DNA of 6,237 nucleotides from Desulfobacterales bacterium (GTDB taxonomy: Bacteria; Desulfobacterota; Desulfobacteria; Desulfobacterales; ETH-SRB1): assembly GCA_030669465.1 (NCBI GenBank), contig DAOVDN010000073.1:1-6237 (forward strand). Direction: 5' to 3'. A model generated the notes under the pieces. The model searched no databases. It was given only the letters and a program-made list of their open reading frames with translations, and was not told the DNA's origin. The stretch's first letter is position 1. The number at the start of each line of letters is the position of its first letter. A program made the position numbers and the translations under genes. Shown here piece after piece: positions 1-4,763 of the stretch.

Positions 1-1
1 T

Positions 2-226
2 CACTGGCAAAAGCTGACCCTGGTATTTGCTTCAGTACCGATTGCCGTGGCGGTGAACGTTATCCGCATCGTAATAACCGGAATGCTTTCCTATCGGTAT
101 GGATCAGAGGTGGCCGAGGGCTTCTTTCACGAATTTGCCGGACTGCTCATCTTCGGTGCAGCGCTGATCCTGCTTTTTGGTACCAGCTTTCTGTTGAGCA
201 AGTTTGATGGGAGGGATGAGAAATGA
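2..226 (+). CDS. Exosortase, C-terminal fragment (5' end outside window)
   Basis: This is the last 74 residues of an exosortase, an integral membrane cysteine-protease/transpeptidase-like enzyme that processes proteins carrying a C-terminal sorting signal (PEP-CTERM and relatives). Seen here: a hydrophobic segment at about residues 6-27 of the fragment containing NVIRI (Arg22), then YRYG, then GFFHEFAG (His43), then a final transmembrane helix at about 45-65 and a short charged tail. In the family, the conserved Arg after Asn and the His before a Gly-rich helix are two of the three proposed catalytic residues. The Cys would lie upstream of the window. The reading frame is open from base 2 with no start, so the gene is cut by the window edge. 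Its TGA overlaps the ATG of the next gene (ATGA), which implies translational coupling with EpsI. The exosortase subtype cannot be assigned from this fragment. Confidence 0.9.
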   Translation, partial: HWQKLTLVFASVPIAVAVNVIRIVITGMLSYRYGSEVAEGFFHEFAGLLIFGAALILLFGTSFLLSKFDGRDEK

Positions 227-867
227 AGAATTCTTCCTGGGCTACCGTCATAATTGTCTCTTTGTTGCTCTTTGCGACCTGGGGCTATACGAAAAACTTT
301 AGCCGGGTTCCTGAAATCCCGCTTAAAAGGCCGCTCTCCGAACTGCCGGTTGTTCTGGGAAAATTTCATGGTCGAACCCTCACCTTGTCCGATGAAGTCT
401 ACAAAATTCTAAGTCCCACAGATATACTATTTCGGGAATATGTTGCTGCTTCGGGCGAGAAAGTGGAAGTTTATGTAAGTTATCACGGCAAACAAACGAG
501 TGAATTTCACCCTCATTCACCCAGGATCTGTATGCCGGCATCGGGCTGGTCTCAATCCGCCACCGAACAGAAATCAATATCTCTCGCGGAAGGGAGGACT
601 GTTCGCGCAGCCCGGACAGAATATGCTAAGGGTATGAATCGAATAATTTTCTTGTACTGGTATCAAACGGGCGGGCGTTTCATGGCAAGCGAGTATTTGC
701 AAAAATTTTCCATGATAGCAGATGCGATGTTTCGGAGACGTACAGATGTCGCATTTGTTCGCGTCTCTACAACAGTTGAAGGAAAAGGCGTAACCGCTGC
801 GGAAAGACGCCTAGAGAACTTTGTCAAGCTTCTTGTGCCCACTTTAGACCAGGTTTTACCTGAGTAA
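223..867 (+). CDS. epsI: EpsI-like exosortase-associated protein (DUF3485 family)
   Basis: A 214-residue protein of the EpsI / exosortase-associated (DUF3485) family, found either as a separate gene beside exosortase or fused to its C-terminus. Its biochemical role is not established; it probably acts in the periplasm, anchored in the inner membrane. Seen: an N-terminal hydrophobic anchor (about residues 7-21), then the family signatures HPHSPRICMPASGW (96-109), usually of the form HxPxxCxPxxGW, and YWYQTGGR (145-152), then a C-terminal DVAFVRVST strand (175-183). The length fits the stand-alone form. The start is supported by a strong GGGAGGG Shine-Dalgarno (209-215) inside the exosortase end, 7 bases before the ATG, and by the ATGA overlap. 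The stop is followed within a few bases by a repeat element, so co-transcription with the downstream glycosyltransferase is uncertain. Confidence 0.92.
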   Translation: MKNSSWATVIIVSLLLFATWGYTKNFSRVPEIPLKRPLSELPVVLGKFHGRTLTLSDEVYKILSPTDILFREYVAASGEKVEVYVSYHGKQTSEFHPHSPRICMPASGWSQSATEQKSISLAEGRTVRAARTEYAKGMNRIIFLYWYQTGGRFMASEYLQKFSMIADAMFRRRTDVAFVRVSTTVEGKGVTAAERRLENFVKLLVPTLDQVLPE

Positions 868-869
868 TT

Positions 870-990
870 ACGGGAAATTTTACCGCAAAGAGCGCCAAGA
901 AACGCCAAGGTAAACCAAGAAAAAAGAAAAAAGAATTTAAGAAAATAAACTTTGCGTCCCTTTGCGTTCTTGGCGGTGAATTTGTTACAA
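870..990. repeat. Inverted repeat with ~9-nt period (CGCAAAG/CGCCAAG family) filling the epsI-GT gap
   Basis: The left arm (about 878-916) consists of near-tandem units ACCGCAAAG (882-890), AGCGCCAAG (891-899) and AACGCCAAGG (901-910). The right arm (about 948-982) is its approximate reverse complement, with CTTTGCGT, CCTTTGCGTT and CTTGGCGGT. An A-rich, pyrimidine-poor spacer (about 911-947) separates them. Because each arm is internally periodic, it can pair in more than one register. The element starts just after the epsI stop (867) and ends 4 bases before the glycosyltransferase ATG (995). It contains no ORF of its own and no U-run typical of an intrinsic terminator. It may act as an RNA hairpin between two genes or as a mobile or recombinogenic extragenic repeat; neither is shown. 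Confidence 0.8.
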
Positions 991-994
991 TTTT

Positions 995-2185
995 ATGAAA
1001 GTGCTTGTACTTACAACAGTTTTTCCCAACTGCAAACAACCTACCCTTGGTACCTTTGTCAGGGAACGTATGTTCCGGGTGGCCAAAGAGTGCGAGCTCA
1101 AAGTGGTGGCACCTGTGCCCTGGTTTCCGTTTGCCAGGTATTTGAAACCCAACTACAGACCCATAGTACCCCGGAACGAGATTCAGCAAGGTATAGAAGT
1201 ATATCACCCCAGGTTCTTTAGTGTTCCCGGAGTCTTGAAATGCCTTGACGGGTTTTTTTTCTTTTTATCCCTTCTGTCCCCTTTAAAAAGGATCCGAAAA
1301 GATTTTGACTTTGATATTATTGACGCACATTTTTCCTATCCGGAAGGCCTCGGGGCTGTTTTATTGGCACGGTTCTTTAACCGGCCGGTTACAATAACCT
1401 TGCGTGGAACCATTGTGCCTCTTTCCAAATACTTATTGCGACGCATTCAAATCATCTATGCCCTTCGCAAAGCCACAAAGGTTTTTTCGGTCAGCAATTC
1501 GCTGAAGGAAAAAGCTGTCTCTCTCGGGATAGAATCCTCAAAAATCCTGCCAATACCCAACGGTGTGGATATGGAAAAGTTTTTCTCCATGCCAAAAAAT
1601 GAAGCGCGGCACGAGTTGGGCCTGCTCCTTGACAAAAAAATTATTATGTCCGTAGGCGGATTAGTCAAACGCAAAGGTTTCCACCGCGTGCTGGCTGTTC
1701 TGCCGGAAGTAACTGAGAAATACAAAGAGATTCTATATGTTATTGTCGGCGGCCCCACAGTAGAAGGGGACTTGGGCCCGGAACTTAAAAAGCAGGTAAA
1801 GGAATTGAATCTTGATGACCATGTTCATTTCACTGGTACCCTCCCTTACGACAAAGTACGAAAATGGCTAAATGCGGCAGACATTTTCTGCCTGGCTACC
1901 AGCAATGAAGGGTGGGCAAATGTTTTTTTTGAGGCCATGGCCTGCGGTAAGCCGGTGGTAACCACAAAGGTCGGAGGCAATGAAGAAGTTATTAAAAGCG
2001 CCGATTATGGAATCCTGGTCGATCTTAATGACCAAAAACAACTGAAAAATGCCATCATAGAGGCGCTTGAAAAAAAATGGGACCATAGAAAGATCATTGA
2101 GTATGCTTCTGAGAACAACTGGGAAAATGTAGCACGGAAGGTTTTACAGGAGTTTAAGAAAATCGGCGACAGTAAGAATATTTGA
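995..2185 (+). CDS. GT4-family glycosyltransferase (exopolysaccharide biosynthesis)
   Basis: A complete 396-residue GT-B fold, GT4 (group 1) retaining glycosyltransferase, which would transfer a sugar from a nucleotide-sugar donor to a lipid-linked or growing glycan acceptor at the cytoplasmic face of the membrane. Seen: N-terminal Rossmann start MKVLVLTTVFP with PTLGTF (Gly19), an acceptor-domain DAHFSYPEG (His112), the hinge VSNSLKEKA...IPNGVD (166-192), the donor phosphate-binding SVGGLVKRKGF (219-229), and the E-x7-E catalytic/donor motif EGWANVFFE (Glu305, Glu313) followed by AMACGKPVV. Hydrophobic residues at 87-95 may help membrane association. The ATG at 995 is the only possible ATG, since an in-frame stop lies at 977-979. 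It has no good Shine-Dalgarno; a repeat arm occupies the leader. The neighbouring exosortase/EpsI genes suggest a role in the associated exopolysaccharide. Donor and acceptor cannot be deduced. Confidence 0.93.
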   Translation: MKVLVLTTVFPNCKQPTLGTFVRERMFRVAKECELKVVAPVPWFPFARYLKPNYRPIVPRNEIQQGIEVYHPRFFSVPGVLKCLDGFFFFLSLLSPLKRIRKDFDFDIIDAHFSYPEGLGAVLLARFFNRPVTITLRGTIVPLSKYLLRRIQIIYALRKATKVFSVSNSLKEKAVSLGIESSKILPIPNGVDMEKFFSMPKNEARHELGLLLDKKIIMSVGGLVKRKGFHRVLAVLPEVTEKYKEILYVIVGGPTVEGDLGPELKKQVKELNLDDHVHFTGTLPYDKVRKWLNAADIFCLATSNEGWANVFFEAMACGKPVVTTKVGGNEEVIKSADYGILVDLNDQKQLKNAIIEALEKKWDHRKIIEYASENNWENVARKVLQEFKKIGDSKNI

Positions 2186-2187
2186 CG

Positions 2188-2246
2188 GTAACATTTTAGC
2201 CTTTTGAAAAAGATTCTGACAGGATAACAGGATATACATGATTTTT
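2188..2246 (+). repeat. ATCCTGT-family extragenic repeat, forward (GTAAC-first) copy
   Basis: It begins 2 bases after the glycosyltransferase stop. A head GTAACATTTTAGCCTTTTGA is followed by AAAAGATTCTGACAGGAT and the AACAGGAT/ATACATGAT periodic tail. The same head-plus-tail layout recurs at 4365-4425 in this orientation, and in reverse complement at 4541-4601 and 4701-4763. The tail is three near-copies of a unit whose complement reads ATCCTGTNN, spaced about 9 nt. Confidence 0.8.
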
Positions 2247-2254
2247 AATCACCT

Positions 2255-2301
2255 ACCACGCCCATAGGACGTGGTTTGATGAAGACCCCTCGAAGGGGTC
2301 T
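2255..2301. repeat. Two adjacent hairpins (REP-like / possible IS200-IS605-type end)
   Basis: Hairpin 1 is ACCACG (2255-2260) pairing with CGTGGT (2270-2275). It can be extended past one C-A mismatch to CC/GG around an ATA loop. Hairpin 2 is AGACCCCT (2283-2290) pairing with AGGGGTCT (2294-2301) around a CGA loop, a perfect 8-bp stem. Only 7 bases separate them. Mismatch-bearing palindromes in pairs resemble REP elements and the ends recognised by Y1 (TnpA/RAYT) transposases, but no transposase is present, so this is a weak comparison. Hairpin 2 is followed by TAAAAG, not a T-run, so it is a poor candidate for a rho-independent terminator of the glycosyltransferase gene. Confidence 0.5.
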
Positions 2302-2370
2302 AAAAGCATCGCGATTCCTGCAGATTACAATCCAATAGCAAGGACGTAGCCGTCAAGCTAAAAGGCTATG

Positions 2371-2495
2371 AACATCGAACATCGAACGTCCAACATCGAA
2401 TTTTGAATAAGGTATTCTGCCAATTTATAAACTGGCGGAGCGAAGCGATTTCATCATTCGATGTTCAATGTTCAATGTTCGATGTTCAATGTTCA
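2371..2495. repeat. Long palindromic element with 7-nt period arms (AACATCG / GATGTTC)
   Basis: The left arm, 2371-2400, reads as 7-nt units AACATCG, AACATCG, AACGTCC, AACATCG. The right arm, 2456-2495, reads as GATGTTC, AATGTTC, AATGTTC, GATGTTC, AATGTTC, the complement of the left arm with variants. The arms enclose a 55-base core (about 2401-2455) that includes GGCGGAGCGAAGCGATTTC and no ORF. Elements with this kind of 7-nt palindromic border are, from memory, common in intergenic DNA of Desulfobacterota; that is not verified here. It could fold as a long cruciform or RNA stem with several pairing registers. Confidence 0.8.
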
Positions 2496-2632
2496 AAAAA
2501 CGCTTTACTCTATCGTTCAATATTTTCTTATCATAAACATTTTATTTCTTAATCTTACTACCATGCCACTATGAAAGAGAATTAAAAATATTGTTCTTTC
2601 TCTTTTTTGATACTATTGAGTATATTTATTCT

Positions 2633-2890
2633 CGCCGGAACGGTAAAACCTTTTAGGGTCGCTCGGGCACAGCCCCAGGTTTAATTAAGAACAATTAGTT
2701 CCCACGAAGAGGGTTGACACATTTTTCCATTCTTCAGGAAAGGCAAAAAATATCCTGCATATCCTGTAAATCCTGTCTGATGTATAGTCTTTTATTAACG
2801 CCGGAAACGGTATAACCTTTTCATTTCTCACCGGTATAACCGGTGGATTAATTACGATTTATCCTGATCATCCTGTATATCCTGTCTGAA
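2633..2890. repeat. Direct-repeat block: GCCGGAA-CGGTA units alternating with ATCCTGT triplets
   Basis: A CGCCGGAACGGTAAAACCTTTT unit at 2633-2654 recurs with small changes at 2799-2821 (CGCCGGAAACGGTATAACC...). Two ATCCTGT-family triplets lie at 2751-2780 (units ATCCTGCAT, ATCCTGTAA, ATCCTGTCT) and 2861-2889 (ATCCTGATC, ATCCTGTAT, ATCCTGTCT), both ending in CTGTCTGA. A perfect 7-bp hairpin, CACCGGT-ATA-ACCGGTG, lies at 2829-2845. An isolated TTGACA (2714-2719) has no convincing -10 partner at the right distance. The whole stretch ends 36 bases before the start of the next gene. Confidence 0.7.
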
Positions 2891-2925
2891 AAAATGGAAA
2901 TTTCTGATAATAGCGAGTTATCAAT

Positions 2926-4314
2926 TTGACGAAAAAAAACTTAATTTGGATATCATTATTTTGTTTCATTTCTTCCATTTTCTTTTGTGTTGATGCAATT
3001 GGAATATCCGATCATATTGCGTCTGGGTCTAAAAATAACCGGTATCAAGAGATTACTCTGGTTGATTTTGAACGAGGGATTCCCTGTAGTCATGAGGGTG
3101 ATGCTATTGGTTTTCGGAGGCAGGACAAGTTGCGGTGCAGGGTAGTTGAAGGCGGGGCTGAAGGCAGTGGAAAGAGCGGTGTTTTTAAAATAGGTCCCGG
3201 ATATAAGGATATATTTTTCCAGGGAAACGTAAGGAGAAAATATCTTGCCACTAAGAACGCCAAATATATTGAAAATGGTCCAAATGTGCTTTCCTTCTGG
3301 GTCAAGCTACCCCCGGATAGTATTTTGATCGATGGAATTGAAGAGATCAAAAACAAAAATACCCTGGGAGTATGGACCTATCACTGGAAGTACGGCGACA
3401 TGGGGGTTGGCGGCAAGAGCAATATGGGCCTTGCAACTGATTCCATGATGCATGGTTACAGCAATTTTCGATTTAACGAAAAAGCTGCAGGAAGATGGGT
3501 CAAGGTAATACTTTCTCCCTCTGCTTTTCAACAGTGCAGGAATTACTTTCATTTTTATGCTGCAAGAGGAACTACTGATAATCTGAAATTTTTTCCCTCC
3601 CTAAGGCAGATACAGTTTCGAATCTTTCCCAGACTTGAAAGAAAAGAAGATTTCCGGATTGATCAAATCAAATTGATTTACCGTGAACCCACGGCTATAT
3701 TTGAAAAGGACTTTTTTGAAGGAAAGATTTCAAAAGATGTGGGAGATTTCTCATTGCCGGTAACATTAAAAAATCCCACCAATAAAGACAAAAAATACCG
3801 GGTATTTATAAGCAGTTTCCTGGGAGTGGAAAGAGAGGTTATGAATAAAGCTGTCTCTCTGACGGACAGGTTGAGGCCGGCCAGGATAATGCAGCGAGCT
3901 GTTGGTGGAGATGGCGGAATTGGCGCAGTAGAATTAAAATCTGAAAACGGCAAGTCAGTTATGGAAAAGGAAATTTCCATACCGGCAGGCGGCATCTGGA
4001 AAGGAAAATTGGTTCACCATATTAAGCCCAGTATGCTTGGAAGACAGGTGTCTGTAAAACATGGGGACTTGAAATTTCATGTCAGGAGAGACACATTTAC
4101 TACTTCTGTAATAGTGTGGAACCCTGAAGATGCCGGCACGCAAGAAATGGATTACATAACAGTTAGACCGGACAATTCAGACGACGGCAATCATCTTGCT
4201 CCCCCTGGATTTCCAAAACAACACCGCCCGCCCGAAGGATGGAGAAGCGAGGACATTCCCTTAAGCCAGGTAGGTGCATATTTTGTTTCAGTTCTTCACC
4301 TTGAGGATCGATAG
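2926..4314 (+). CDS. Secreted protein of unknown function, TTG start, two beta-rich regions
   Basis: A 462-residue protein whose family I do not recognise. Seen: a clear signal peptide (MTKKNLIWISLF..., lysines at 3-4, hydrophobic core 6-21, probable cleavage near CVDA, 21-24). Then comes a region (about 42-252) starting ITLVDFERG and containing VLSFWVKLP, GRWVKVILSPSAF and FRIDQIKLIY, a pattern like carbohydrate-binding jelly-roll modules. A second beta-rich region (about 255-395) starts with a DFSLPVTLKNPTNKDKKYRV strand pair. The C-terminus (about 396-462) is rich in Pro, Asp and Gly (LAPPGFP, HRPPEGW) and ends without a sorting signal or membrane helix. TTG is chosen because an in-frame TAG at 2911-2913 leaves no other start before the signal peptide. 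A weak GCGAG (2913-2917) may be the Shine-Dalgarno. Its place between EPS and exosortase-linked genes suggests an extracytoplasmic role, possibly glycan binding; this is inference. Confidence 0.85.
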   Translation: MTKKNLIWISLFCFISSIFFCVDAIGISDHIASGSKNNRYQEITLVDFERGIPCSHEGDAIGFRRQDKLRCRVVEGGAEGSGKSGVFKIGPGYKDIFFQGNVRRKYLATKNAKYIENGPNVLSFWVKLPPDSILIDGIEEIKNKNTLGVWTYHWKYGDMGVGGKSNMGLATDSMMHGYSNFRFNEKAAGRWVKVILSPSAFQQCRNYFHFYAARGTTDNLKFFPSLRQIQFRIFPRLERKEDFRIDQIKLIYREPTAIFEKDFFEGKISKDVGDFSLPVTLKNPTNKDKKYRVFISSFLGVEREVMNKAVSLTDRLRPARIMQRAVGGDGGIGAVELKSENGKSVMEKEISIPAGGIWKGKLVHHIKPSMLGRQVSVKHGDLKFHVRRDTFTTSVIVWNPEDAGTQEMDYITVRPDNSDDGNHLAPPGFPKQHRPPEGWRSEDIPLSQVGAYFVSVLHLEDR

Positions 4315-4321
4315 GATCGCT

Positions 4322-4349
4322 CACCACGAAGCGCACGAAGATCACGAAG
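4322..4349. repeat. Short 9-nt tandem repeat (CACGAAG family)
   Basis: Three exact-length units, ACCACGAAG (4323-4331), CGCACGAAG (4332-4340) and ATCACGAAG (4341-4349), begin 8 bases after the stop of the upstream gene. A weak opposing piece, CTTTGCGTTCACC (4472-4484), lies downstream. It is the same design as the CGCAAAG repeat at 870-990 but with a different core. Confidence 0.75.
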
Positions 4350-4364
4350 CAAAACAAAATAAAA

Positions 4365-4601
4365 CGTAACACTTTAGGTCTTTCAAAGAGACTTTTTTGA
4401 CAGGATTAACAGGATATTCAGGATTAAAACATCAAAACTCATCCTGTGTAAATCCTCATTAAAATTCCTTACTTTGCGTTCACCAAAATTAATAATTAAA
4501 CCTACAGGTTTTCCTGGATAGATTTGTTTGCTGCACTTGAAACAAAATCTTGTATATCCTGTTATCCTGTCAGAGTCTTTTTCAAAAGGCTAATATGGTA
4601 C
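4365..4601. repeat. Inverted pair of ATCCTGT-family repeats
   Basis: The forward copy at 4365-4425 (GTAACACTTTAGG..., then GACAGGATT, AACAGGATA, TTCAGGATT) faces a reverse copy at about 4541-4601 (ATCTTGTAT, ATCCTGTT, ATCCTGTCA, then TTTTTCAAAAGGCTAATATG and GTAC). A further reverse piece (ATCCTGTGTAAATCCTCATT, 4441-4460) sits between them and can pair locally with 4399-4425. The copies are imperfect, so they are unlikely to be very recent duplicates. No coding sequence lies inside. Confidence 0.78.
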
Positions 4602-4660
4602 TGAAATTCAAACCCTTTCAAGTCAGGTCTGGGCCAGGGGTATGATTTTTTTATGATTTA

Positions 4661-4763
4661 CTGGATAGCTACAATGAGACTTAACCTTGTTTGTTCACTT
4701 GAAACAAAATCCTGTTTATCCTGTTATCCTGTCAGAATTTTTTTCAAAGGGCTAAGTTGTTAC
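4661..4763. repeat. Second reverse ATCCTGT-family copy, overlapping the start of the next gene
   Basis: This repeats the 4514-4601 stretch in the same orientation: CTGGATAG, then CACTTGAAACAAAATC, then TGTTATCCTGTCAGA, then TTTTTCAAAGGGCTAA and GTTAC. It differs from the first copy by an extra segment (about 4669-4690) that happens to contain the ATG at 4674. The repeat stays open in the frame of the downstream gene, so if that ATG is used, about 30 residues of protein are encoded by repeat DNA. Confidence 0.75.

Larger units (their letters stand above)
2186..2925. other. 740-bp gene-free region, mostly repeats
   Basis: No reading frame here has protein-like composition or a credible start. 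In order it holds: the GTAAC-first ATCCTGT-family copy (2188-2246), the twin hairpins (2255-2301), unassigned sequence (2302-2370), the 7-nt palindrome (2371-2495), an AT-rich stretch without visible structure (about 2496-2630), and the alternating direct-repeat block (2633-2890). A short leader of 36 bases then leads into the next gene. A promoter for the downstream gene would be expected here, because the repeats make readthrough from the glycosyltransferase uncertain, but no clear -35/-10 or sigma-54 site was found. Confidence 0.7.

Noticed and set aside
970..986. TTGGCGGTGAATTTGTT as a sigma-54 promoter before the GT gene
   Set aside because: The -12 GC dinucleotide is absent and the sequence is part of the repeat arm, leaving almost no leader before the ATG.
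824..1207. Minus-strand ORF of 127 codons across the epsI-GT junction
   Set aside because: It is the antisense shadow of two well-supported genes and the repeat between them, with no recognisable motif.
2283..2310. Intrinsic terminator for the GT gene
   Set aside because: The stem is good, but it is followed by TAAAAGC on the + strand and has no T-run on either side.
2371..2495. CRISPR array
   Set aside because: Units are only 7 nt, directly tandem without unique spacers, and the second half is inverted.
2714..2737. TTGACA as a possible sigma-70 -35 box for the downstream gene
   Set aside because: No TATAAT-like hexamer at 16-18 bases downstream, and it lies over 200 bases from the start codon in repeat-rich DNA.
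4163..4372. Minus-strand ORF of 69 codons at the end of the unknown gene
   Set aside because: It overlaps the C-terminus of the secreted protein and the CACGAAG repeat; its N-terminal hydrophobicity comes from the repeat and AT-rich sequence.
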